Assembly: GCA_017163975.1 (NCBI GenBank)
Contig: JAFFSR010000239.1
Location: 6,634,001-6,698,000, forward strand
DNA: 64,000 bases
Source: Anastatus disparis
Lineage: Eukaryota; Arthropoda; Insecta; Hymenoptera; Eupelmidae
Direction of reading: 5' to 3'
Shown: piece by piece, positions 37,626 to 49,500 of the stretch
Numbering within the stretch: position 1 is the first letter of the stretch
How the letters are laid out: each line of letters begins with the position of its first letter
Program-made: the position numbers and the translations under genes
Notes under the pieces: model-generated
What the model was told of the DNA's origin: nothing
What the model saw: only the letters and a program-made list of their open reading frames with translations
Database searches by the model: none

Positions 37626-38068
37626 ATAATTAAATTAGCCCTATAGGTACTTTAAATTGAATTCATTCCATTAATTTAGTTATATAATTTAAAATAAATA
37701 ATGCTTTATATTTATTTTCATAAATTAGTGTAGAAACATAAGATTTTATTTTTAATAATTATTATTAAGAAAGAAATTAAGTTAAATATTTGTTTGAAGA
37801 AGACTCAATATTTATGGTTGTTAAATAAGTATTTATTTATATATTTAGTAATATTTTATGAAAGTTATAAAAAATAAAATCGTATAATTGCATAATAAAA
37901 TATTTGTTTCTAAATATTTACTCCTTAAATATTTTCCTTTCCTAAAAACTAACGTTTGGTATCGTTTAATAAAACTATCTTATGTTTACTTAATACATCA
38001 ATTATTCCGTTTACACGTATTAAAAATATCAAATAAATAATGTACAGCAAATATGAAATATGCGTTTG
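37626..38068. promoter_or_regulatory. Mucin 3' flank with polyadenylation signals
   Basis: An AATAAA hexamer at 37,693-37,698 lies about 68 nt after the stop, and another AATAAA-containing run is near 37,876. The rest is A/T-rich sequence up to the foldback element. Confidence 0.55.
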
Positions 38069-41000
38069 TAGTCCAATCAATAGAGCAAAAAAATGGCTAT
38101 TTTAGACATTAATTAAAGGCTTAATGAAACTTATATGGAGTTGTTAAGGGCGATGAAAAAACATACTCTGTATAAAATGTAACCAAAAAAAAACGGTAGA
38201 AAATGCTCCAGGAGGCTGCAAAGTTGGCCAAAACAGCTTTTTTCATTCTCTGAAGCAACCTATGCATTTAATCGAAAAAAGTAATTAATAAAAGTATTAG
38301 AGAATAAAAAAACCTACAATTTGAGTACTGCTGCGATTATTTTCATCAATTAGTTATTGCAAAAAAGCCAAAAAACCATCAAAAATGGCCATTTCTTGAA
38401 TATTAATTATTTATTGCAAAAATAATTTTTTAAATATTTTTAAACTTTTAAAAGGAAGCCTTCATCAAAACGAACAGAATGAGAGGTTGCAATAGCAAAT
38501 TGGTTAATTTGTTGCTGAGATATTCCCTATTATTTATCCCAACGCGTTAAATGTTTATTGCTATCATTTTTTTTTGGCTGAACATATTGAGTTGCATAAG
38601 GGCTTAAACTCTTCATGAAGGTTCAAATTTTCATATTTTGTTAAGAGCAAATTAGAAAATTCAATTTCAATATTTTTTATAACGCTTTAAAAAAGAGGGT
38701 GTTTTTTTTTTATAAATAAATAAAGTTGGGGCTTTATTTATAACTTTTACGAATTCGCTATTTGAATATTCTTATAGCTGTGTTCGAAACGAAGATTTAA
38801 AAAAAAAAGAACTCTCTAAGGCCAATAGGAGCCGAGATAAGATTTTTTTTTTAAATCACAGGCACTTTGTTTATAACAATTAAGAAACGAATCAAGCGTC
38901 ATTTTGTAGTTGAAGACTTATATTTTAAAAATCTATGATTATATTTTTAAAAATAAGACTCTTTATTATTAAAATTAAAATAATACTAACATACAAATAA
39001 TAACGTCAAAGTCGGAGTCGTGGTGGGGATGCTTATCTTTGTGCGTGAGAAAAATTAACAAAGGACCCCGTCCCAATAAAATTCGTAAAAATTAACCGTA
39101 TCTCCGAAAATAATGGACCGATTTTGATGTTTTTTTTTAATCTGGGGTATCTTGAAAAATTATAAATATTGGTGCAAATAGTTTTTCAAAATAGGGTATA
39201 TTTAAATTAAAACAACTGTACCTATTACGGACACCTTAAACGCAAATAATTGGTGTGGCTCACTAAATCAATATTTTTAAATGTGTAATGTCTCATTTTA
39301 AAGCTAAAAAAAGAACTTTAAAATAAGATATCATGAGTTTCATTACGATTAATATTTACGAAATGCGCGCGGATTAACGTAAATGTTGTAAATGAACTTA
39401 CCTTATTATTCCTCATAATTATTACATTTGGAACCTGGAGATAAATTTAATTAAAATTTTTACTTTTTCTATATTTTAACTAATTATTATAATGAATTTA
39501 TAGTTTAAATAAATAAAAAAATAATTATTAATAATTGCAAAAACTTTAATAGTAATAATAAAAATTGTTATCTCATTTTTCTTATTTTTCTTTGTTTTTC
39601 ATACAAAAAATTTTTTCATTATTAAATATATTTTCATTTTATTTTCTAAAGTTAAACTACTGAGATTTTTATGTAAGAAACATATTTAAAATAACACAAA
39701 AAAATCGATAAACAAAGGGTAATCAGAAAATATAAATTTGTATTTAAATAAACATTGAATTTCAGCAACAGCTTCTCATATATTATATAGATTAAAGTTA
39801 TTATTTCTAGCAATTATAAGATTTGAAATATTTTTTTGTATGAAAAACAAAGAAAAATAAGAAAAAATGAGATAACAATTTTTATTATTACTATTAAAGT
39901 TTTTATTATTAATAATTATTTATTTATTTAAACTATAAATTCATTATAATAATTAGTTAAAATATAGAAAAAGTAAAAATTTTAATTAAATTTATCTCCA
40001 GGTTCCAAATGTAATAATTATGAGGAATAATAAGGTAAGTTCATTTACAACATTTACGTTAATCCGCGCGCATTTCGTAAATATTAATCGTAATGAAACT
40101 CATGATATCTCATTTTAAAGTTCTTTTTTTAGCTTTAAAATGAGACATTACACATTTAAAAATATTGATTTAGTGAGCCACACCAATTATTTGCGTTTAA
40201 GGTGTCCGTAATAGGTACAGTTGTTTTAATTTAAATATACCCTATTTTGAAAAACTATTTGCACCAATATTTATAATTTTTCAAGATACCCCAGATTAAA
40301 AAAAAAACATCAAAATCGGTCCATTATTTTCGGAGATACGGTTAATTTTACGAATTTTATTGGGACGGGGTCCTTCGTTAATTTTTCTCACGCACAAAGA
40401 TAAGCATCCCCACCACGACTCCGACTTTGACGTTATTATTTGTATGTTAGTATTATTTTAATTTTAATAATAAAGAGTCTTATTTTTAAAAATATAATCA
40501 TAGATTTTTAAAATATAAGTCTTCAACTACAAAATGACGCTTGATTCGTTTCTTAATTGTTATAAACAAAGTGCCTGTGATTTAAAAAAAAAAAAATCTT
40601 ATCTCGGCTCCTATTGGCCTTAGAGAGTTCTTTTTTTTTTTTAAATCTTCGTTTCGAACACAGCTATAAGAATATTCAAATAGCGAATTCGTAAAAGTTA
40701 TAAATAAAGCCCCAGCTTTATTTATTTATAAAAAAAAAACACCCTCTTTTTTAAAACGTTATAAAAAATATTGAAATTGAATTTTCTAATTTGCTCTTAA
40801 CAAAATATGAAAATTTGAACCTTCATGAAGAGTTTAAGCCCTTATGCAACTCAATATGTTCAGCCAAAAAAAAATGATAGCAATAAACATTTAACGCGTT
40901 GGGATAAATAATAGGGAATATCTCAGCAACAAATTAACCAATTTGCTATTGCAACCTCTCATTCTGTTCGTTTTGATGAAGGCTTCCTTTTAAAAGTTTA

Positions 41001-41364
41001 AAAATATTTAAAAAATTATTTTTGCAATAAATAATTAATATTCAAGAAATGGCCATTTTTGATGGTTTTTTGGCTTTTTTGCAATAACTAATTGATGAAA
41101 ATAATCGCAGCAGTACTCAAATTGTAGGTTTTTTTATTCTCTAATACTTTTATTAATTACTTTTTTCGATTAAATGCATAGGTTGCTTCAGAGAATTAAA
41201 AAAGCTGTTTTGGCCAACTTTGCAGCCTCCTGGAGCATTTTCTACCGTTTTTTTTTTGGTTACATTTTATACAGAGTATGTTTTTTCATCGCCCTTAACA
41301 ACTCCATATAAGTTTCATTAAGCCTTTAATTAATGTCCTCAAAATGTCTTTATTGATTGGACTA
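38069..41364. mobile_element. 3.3-kb foldback element with 1.5-kb inverted arms
   Basis: The left arm (38,105-39,610) and right arm (39,832-41,337) are reverse complements with only a few substitutions and homopolymer length changes. The central loop is 39,611-39,831 (221 bp). Outside a 22-bp (left) or 13-bp (right) unmatched spacer, both ends carry the 14-mer TAGTCCAATCAATA in inverted orientation (38,069-38,082 and 41,351-41,364). I find no open frame with transposase, polymerase or integrase character, so the element is non-autonomous. No target-site duplication longer than a possible TA is visible. It resembles a foldback-type DNA element or a head-to-head duplication. If transcribed it would give a very long perfect hairpin RNA. 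It starts 444 bp after the mucin stop codon. Confidence 0.9.
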
Positions 41365-44300
41365 TTGGTACGATTGCAATAACAGCGACAAAATGACGCA
41401 AGTCAATACATGCACAGAAGCAAATTCGTGACGCTCGTTATAGAATCATCAGTTCATCTGCACACTAAGCTTCTCTCTGTAAGCATTCACCCTTTCGCGC
41501 TTGTTATGATTGATATGATACCTGGATTGGCAGCTTGATATAATGTGTATTCTATTCCAATGCCTCTTAATTCTTCTAACTACGCTTATATAAAAGTCAA
41601 TTGATATTGTTCTCTTTATATGATATTTGCCAAGATGATTCAAATTGTATTTTCTTTTTGTAATTTTTTTCAAAACACTGCAAACATTTAAAGCTTTAAT
41701 ATCTTTATTACTTGGTAATTATAGAAAGTGTTCCTAGTAACGCTTAAAATTAATCATGTTTAGATACTTAAAATGAAGTTGAAATGAGAGTTGTACGGTT
41801 GAGTTTAATAAAGTAATCATTCTAATTGTTTGTATTTTAGTAAGGTGAATCGAGTAATAGCATATTAATTTAGCGTGAGTGAAGAAATTACTGATAATAT
41901 AAGACTATTAAAATTTCCTTAAACAAACATTTCATACATTTTCATGTAAATTAAAATGAAAACCTATTTTGATTCAAATTGTCTTTTATATTTTTAATGC
42001 TGCTCATATGACGTAAATTGAGTTGATTTTTTTCAATTACAAAAAAGTTCATTAAAATTTTACATCCGAAATTTTAAGGATGAAAAATATAAATTAAGGA
42101 GAAAGTAAAACCAAAGTCGCCTCATGTGGTCGGTATGAGAACGGTGCAAGTTATGCTGTTCAACATAAAACCCGTTGCTCGGCCTTGTCGATTCTTTTTA
42201 TAGATTAATTTAGCCGCATCATATGACTAGCTCTCAATGAAAAGACTTAATTTTCATAGTTGCTTATAGACACTTTTCTACAATATGACAACTTTATTCC
42301 TCTTCCTTCAACCGCATTGTAATCCTTTTTTTCCGAAGGTATACGTAGTTCCTGTATAAGTACATACTACAGAAAATGTAGTCTTGGTGACTATTTTGGA
42401 TGATTTTTTTTCATGTTGCGATGATAGATTGTTTGCTTCATTGGATTAGACTGTGTGAGAAGATTTTATTCTATACATTAATTATAATAAAGATATAGTG
42501 ATTGTAATATATATCCATATGTAGCCATAATTTTATATCCCAGGCTTATTAAAAATGAATAAATTATGTTTTTGGATAGACCCACAGTAGAATCTTTATA
42601 TATAGTAATTGAAATAGTAATTGTATTGAAAATAATTTAAAAAATGAATTCTTAATATATACTAAATATAGCTAAGACAATTCATATAAAATAAATTTTA
42701 ATTATTTTTTTAGATACACTTCATTACATTAATTATTGCTATTAAATTATGCTGTAACTAATATTTCATAATTATTTATTTACTTTAAATTATAAAATAG
42801 TTAATTCAATGAAATTTAATTTAATACTGATGCTTTAGATATAAATTTTCTTTTTCTAAATAGGAAAAGAAAATTTATTTATTAAATTTTAAATATTTTT
42901 TTCGTTTGTTCAAAATTACATCAATTAATAATAAACATTGAATATAGTATATTTTATTTGTTTTCTTTATATTATCAAAATAATATCTTATACTACATAA
43001 ATTTTTTAAATTTCTTGTAAATTATTTAAAATTTTCTAAATATTCGCACAATCTCTTTCAAATGAAAAACAAACGAGTTAGAAAAGCCAATCCATTGAAT
43101 TCCAATAGTTCCGTATACCTGCACGGAAATCAATACTTCTCTTTCTGTTTGATTATTTATTCTTTCATCGTACGGACGAACAAAAAAATTGTTTCTTCTT
43201 ACTTTTTCTCAGAGAAAGACTTAATTAAGGTTTTTGGCAACATACATCCAAAATTGGCTTGACAAATTCGACTGACCCCCTCACCTACCCAAAGAGAATT
43301 GGTTAAAAATCGATCGATCACTGTAAGGACAGAATCAATTTGTTCGTAAACTTGATATTGAACTTGAAGAATGATGAGAAAAAGAAAGGCTAATCATAAT
43401 TCTGTTTTCCACGATAATCGTCAGAGGCTATTGACTACCAGGTAGGTCAAATACATTATCAGTAAAGTGATAAAAGTTTTATCTCAAAACCGTCATTTGA
43501 TTTTATAAAAGATAAATAAGAAAATAAATGACTTTTTATAGACTATATTCTTTATTTTAGTTGTCATTTTTAATAATTATTATTTATGATTATCAAAACT
43601 AAAATTGCATTACCATAATATAATATTCTAACTAAATATTTTAGAGTACAATATTTCTCCATGATTTTCATTCTGAAAATTTTAAATACAAAAAATGATA
43701 TTATTGAGTCAATATATTATAAAAGATTTAAAAACGATCCATCTAAAATTCACATTATCACATCAACCTACACGTGTCTTCTTAAAATCAACTTAACAGT
43801 TCAACGATCATCTACCTGGTAACACTATATATATCTCGAAAGGCACATATTTACTTTCTGTCTTCTCCAAGAAAATCCGATTCTTTTTAAGTCGCACATA
43901 TCATGCTGTTCACGTCGAAGGCCGGCGGCTGAGGCGCCCTGCGGCCTCGTATTCTTCTTCTTCTTTTTTTTATTTTTCATCGTCGTTTCTTTATTGTACG
44001 TGCTTACTCTTTTTTCTTTTTTATTTTTCTTTAAGTACGTTGATACTTTCTTTTTTTTTGTTTCTAGGGAAAAGAAGAAGTTAGTGCGTGCTGAAAGACT
44101 CTAAATGGCGAAATCGAGCTTAGAATTTCATTAAAGCTTCGTTATATTCTCAACGGTTAATTTTAAGTATCTTTACAGTGAGATTTTATTTTTTAATTTT
44201 TACAGTAAAGATCATTTGTTTTATAGATGTTTAATCAGATTAAATTCATAAAATTATGAATTAGCAATGATTTTGAAATATTTGATCTTGACATTATTTT

Positions 44301-46261
44301 GTACACACGTGAAAAATGATGATCATTAAATTATAAATTAACAACTTCTAAATTGATTTTCGGATAAACTGATGATTGCTCAAAATAAAGTTAGCAAATT
44401 TAATAAAGTATGCAAACATGAATATTTTTGGATGTATTGAAAAAAATTTCATTCAAATGACAAATATGTCAATTGAATTAAACTGCAATTTAATAATATC
44501 AAAGAGAAAGTTTATCCCTATAAAAACAACCAAAAACATTATTCTAAAGGCAAGAAGTATATGCAATGTGTTATCATTGACGTATATTTAGATAAAATCA
44601 AACAACGTATCTATCCATGCAATAAAACCTTTGGTCATGCCAGCACCCTAAATCTAAAGCGGAAAACATTGATATCATAAAGAGTTCAATGCAACCAGTT
44701 GTTATATCTCTTTTCACTTCTTTTTTGTTTGTTTGTCCATTCATAAAAACAAACGAGTTTTAAACGACAGGTCAAGAAGAAATTGTCGTTATATAGTTTA
44801 AATTCGATCAAACAAGATTACGAGTTTTAAAAAATTCCATACAGCATTATGGTGTTCACCTTATGTGTGAACCTTTATAAATTGTCAAGTCGTAATGGCA
44901 ATGAAAATCGATGAATATCTTATTATAAGCCAAATAAAATTTTCCAAATGTCTATGTGATGTCTTGTGTATGTGTGGTCTTTGATCTCAATCTTTATTAC
45001 GCGCTAACACGCTACTTATAAAAAGATATTCGATTGATCGTTTATTTGGTTCTTTTTTTTCTTTTGTTTTGTTATATATACATTTATAGATTTAGACTAT
45101 ATAAGATATCAGTTGGCGGAAGTTTAATTTTACTGTAGACGATATGGTGACAAATGTCAAATTGATCAAGATGAGATATTTAGTTTAATGTATTGAAAAT
45201 AATTCACACCAATGATAAAAGGTGAAAGTTATGTGTTATCAATCAAAATTACGTATTCTTAAATTAATTTGTTTTTTTTTTTATATTTTATTTATATAAA
45301 TTATTAAAAAATTATATTTATATTTAAATTTTATTTTGAATTCTTCGATCTAAATTTTCTGTAAAAAGTACATTGAGAAAGTTTGTTTATATAAAATTTT
45401 CTGACGTCTTGATTTAACTTTAACTAATTCAAGTAATTAAATTTAATTTTGAAAAACTTCAAAAACTTATAAAGACTGAAACTTCCTCTTTTCAAAATAA
45501 TTAATTAACTATGTTCTTTCCCTAGCCAAACCAGAAATCACATCAACTAATATAAAATACACATCTAAAACTATATTTCCATCCTGTCAACACTTTCCTT
45601 TACTTATAATCTTCAAATTTGTCAATTTTAATAATCAGCTTTGAATTTTCCCCGTCAGACATCAACTCATAATGGAAAAAAAAATCATAGTTTGATCACA
45701 GTAGTCAAAACGTTTGACGAAAGTCATGGCTCGGTAATCTTTTCTTTTTGATTGATCACTTCATATATGTGCGTATACAATGTCACTATGTATATACAAG
45801 TATACATACAAGTTTTTTAACTTGTCAATGATGAATGAAACGAAAAAGAAAAAAAATAGCTAGAGCATGAAACTATACATTTTGTTGATTGATCGGTTGA
45901 AGTATTAACCAGGTAATTTATCATCATAGTTAAGTCTTTTTTAAACATTTCATTGACCACCGATATTAAATTTTATAAATGAACGATTAATTTTATCATT
46001 TGTTCGTGAATTAAGAATTAAGTATGCTATATAGAGTGTAATTAAAAAGACTTTTTATTGTATGTGTTTAAGAGGTGAAAGTTAAAGGTAAAGGCTATAA
46101 TTCAATTATAAGATGAATCAATTAGATTTTGTTTATTATTGAGGAAATTAGTGTTTATTGAGGGTGCTAATCTGTGCCTATTAGAAACTTGGATAAATAT
46201 ATGACTCATTGTATGGATGCACGTATTAACTTTTATCAAATGAATGAATACAAACATTTTC
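41365..46261. other. Non-coding stretch with a GC island at 43.9 kb
   Basis: A 74-codon minus-strand open frame at 41,449-41,673 right beside the foldback element is basic and has no recognisable domain, so it is not called. The island at 43,905-43,955 is listed separately. The remainder is A/T-rich with nothing I can support. Confidence 0.5.
43905..43955. promoter_or_regulatory. Very GC-rich 50-bp island
   Basis: About 40 bp of roughly three-quarters G+C (GGCCGGCGGCTGAGGCGCCC and following bases) sit in a background of about one-quarter G+C, bounded by a CTT triplet run. It includes the palindrome GGCGCC and a GAGGC..GCCTC stem. A 51-codon minus-strand open frame crosses it, but its first part is a lysine run from the homopolymer tract. 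This is a candidate regulatory element or decayed exon. Confidence 0.25.
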
Positions 46262-46312
46262 ATTTCTTTTTAAAAGAAAATAAAAATTTTTTATTTTCTT
46301 TTAAAAAGAAAT
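46262..46312. repeat. Palindrome with 25-bp perfect arms
   Basis: The arms 46,262-46,286 and 46,288-46,312 are exact reverse complements separated by a single T. The sequence is A/T-only apart from two G/C pairs. It lies 95 bp from SINE copy 6 and could form a stable cruciform or hairpin. Confidence 0.85.
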
Positions 46313-46407
46313 TAATTTTTAAAATAATTAATTACAAAAATTAAAGTTCTACGTTTTTATAAAAAAATTATTATTGATAATTTGATTTTTACAAATCTCG
46401 ATATTTC

Positions 46408-46598
46408 TTTTATTTGACGTCATTGTATTTATGCTATCATTTGTGATACTAATTAGCGACGGAGATCATCAGTCTGTTTGTGGACAAAGCACATGTAACG
46501 GATAGTTGTGCTTGTATCAATCGTCCAAGACCGAGAATTGAACTCGAGACCTCGTGATTACGAATCCATTGCTCTACCGACTGAGACACTAAGACCTC
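46408..46598 (-). mobile_element. tRNA-derived SINE, copy 6
   Basis: This minus-strand copy has head, core and tail present. The head reads AGAGGTCTTAGTGTCTCAGTCGGTAGAGC and the B-box is GAGTTCAATTC, with damage. The conserved core GTGCTTTGTCCACAAACAGAC carries a few changes. A possible short target-site duplication (AAATCTCGATATT left, AAATCACGATTT right) flanks it. Confidence 0.85.
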
Positions 46599-49500
46599 TT
46601 AAATAAATCACGATTTATTTGTGAATACTATTAATGAAATTTAAAAAATATTTCAAATTATAATATAAATTCAACTAATTTTGTAAGTAAATTTATTTCA
46701 ACGATTCATACAAATGATAATAACAAATGAAAGTAACTTGTTGCCGGTAGTTTACCTTTAAAATTTATATTAAGTATATTACATCGATACTTTCTAATTC
46801 CTTTTATTCCAAAAAACTAAAATTATTTTTATTAATGTTGTATTTGGTAATGTAATAATTGTAATATAATAAATAACAAGGAAATCTCAAAAGCTAAAAT
46901 CTCAATCTTACTCTATATCAATTAAAAAAATATTCTTTAGGAAATAACAAAATTTGTCCATATAAAGTTCTTCTACGATTGCTCTTTTCAAAGTTAGAAA
47001 ACTGTATAGAAAGTTCATCCAACAGTAAATAAAAAAATATATATACAAACATAGATACATACACTAATAATTTAACATTTGCTTTAAAATCCTTTAAAGA
47101 AAACTTAATGTTATTTAATGCCGACTTGAAAACGTAATTAACTTGCTTGCGATAAACCAACACACACATACACGTGTACACAGTATGTGCGAGAGAAGCA
47201 ATAACAAAATTGACCGTATGAATTTCACGCCAAGTATCCCAAGAATATCGTCAAAAGATTGAAAAAAAATAAAGAAAGAAATGAAAGAAGAAAAAAGAAT
47301 TACGATTTACCAATAAACACGTGTATATATGTATGTTTCTTAACTTTTGTATATATAATATAAAGTTGGCTTGTCAAAGAGCTAATTTCACCTGGTGTGT
47401 GTTTATATACATACATATTCGGGGCGCCTGGGCAAAAGTTGAGCGCAATTCATTAATTACCTTTTATACACATTGGTTGGTGAACGTTGAATATAAACCG
47501 ATGCCGCGCATGTTTTTAAGCTTTCGCACGATCCCAAACGTATACAGCGGCTCTTTCTCCTATGCATTTTGTATACATATATACATTCTCTATATGTATA
47601 TATAAAATTTTTCTTCTCATCCTCCTCTCATATGGTGGACTCACTTTATATTTTCCTACTTTCTTACTCACCATGCGGTTGCTTACATTTTAACTGTTTT
47701 TTTTTTCTTTTGAACCATGGGTATGAACGCGTGAAATATGACCTTCTTTATGGGCTATCACGTGTTGAGAGCGAAAAAATTTTTAATTTCTTTTTATTTT
47801 TTGATATTTTATCGTTTGCTTGGAAAAATTATATTTATCTATAACACTTTAATACATGCTTTTTTAAAAGGAACGGTTGATTTTAAAATTTATTTTTTCT
47901 GCATCTTTTTGTGAGAAATTTTTATTTTTATCAATGTCATGTGAATTTTTCTGTAAAACGATATCTTCTAGGATTTTTGTACTAACAAGAATAAAATTCA
48001 ATAAAATACGGAACCCAAATCGTCTATGCATACATAAATCTATATTTTTCTTCATAAAATAATGATGCAATCTAAATTAATTTTAAACGTATATATTGTA
48101 ATATTTTTCAATCAAGCATTAACTAATTTTTTCGAAGCCTTGCATCTTGACATTTTTATTCTATTTTCCCAATTCGATATACCGCATTTTCCAAATCCAA
48201 TTTATTGAATTTTTACGTATGTTTACAAACCTATATCAGGCGACGTCAGGTGTCAAGTCAATTGCTCAATAATGGGAATTAATGAAAAAATTATGCATAT
48301 TTTTTATTTGTATTTATTATGATCTAATCGATACGTAATTTTATTGAATTGATTAATAGAATGATAAATACATTTCATACGTGCATATGATAATAGCTTT
48401 CGTCATTATCGTTTATATTTACTTTTATAAAAAGAATTTTTCAATTTATCAAAAGAAAATTGCTGCATGTTACTCATCGGATTACTTTCTTCATGACGTA
48501 TTAAGATTTAAATTAAAAATTGGATATAGTTAAAAAAATTCAATGTATTAATTTCCAAAGATAATCTATGCATAAATTCATTGATTTATAAAAGTTGATT
48601 TGAAATTTTTGCAAAGATAATTACGTAATAATGTTTAATTAATTTGAACCATAATCTATTTCTTCAATTAACAGTATCAAGTCGGCAACGATGAATCATA
48701 ACAGTATTGCATTAATATGTATTTGAAATCGTAATCTTGAGTAGTCAAAGTATACTCTTGACGTCGTTTCATGACAATATCGCATGTGCAACGATAAAAG
48801 AAATTAAACAAAACACGAAATGATAAGTCAATAATTAGCTTGGTTTTCAAATATTTATAATTGTCTTTGACAGAGTTTTATCGCTTATCGTAAATTTTTT
48901 TTCTTACAAAGTATGTTTGATAAGTTTATGATTATTTGGATTCTAGTACTCATTATGTATTTAACATGCAAACATGTTATTTTTACAAAATCGTGCAAAT
49001 ATTTTCTGAAATACTTTGTAATATTTCAACTGATTCTGAAATTATTTATAGTTTTGTTAATGATAATATAAAGAAAGTACGGAAGTTTAGAGCTTAGAGT
49101 GTGGATTAACAGAGATTCGATAAGAAACCTGTAAACAAACGAAATTTTTTATTTTTATAAACTGATTATTACTGGAATAAACTGACAGCAATAAAAAAGT
49201 ATTAAGTTTTTTACAAACAAAAGATTCACGTGCTTTCTAAAATTCTGAAAAATGACTTTTGGCCAGATAAAAAATTTAATCTGTCTTCAAACAGTTTCTC
49301 TAATATGGTCTAAAAATTTACATTCATATAAAACATTTGCATTTTTAACATGATTGATATCTGTATATAAATAAAAATATTGTTTATCCGTAATACATTT
49401 TTAGGACTCAAAATATAAAACACTGAAAGATAGATTTAATTTTTTAAATCAAAACTCCATTTTCATAAATTTTAAAATGTCATAATTCATTCATAATAAT

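Noticed and set aside
38105..41337. The foldback arms as two autonomous transposons head to head
   Set aside because: Neither arm has an open frame above about 60 codons or any transposase-like motif, so an autonomous element is not supported.
41449..41673. 74-codon basic minus-strand frame next to the foldback element, a possible transposase fragment
   Set aside because: It has no recognisable motif or repeat relation to the element and no further exons. The A/T-rich Lys/Arg/Ile composition is as expected by chance.
47321..48070. Several overlapping open frames of 60-94 codons on both strands
   Set aside because: They are Phe/Ile/Tyr-rich translations of T-rich DNA, overlap on opposite strands and have no shared gene structure.
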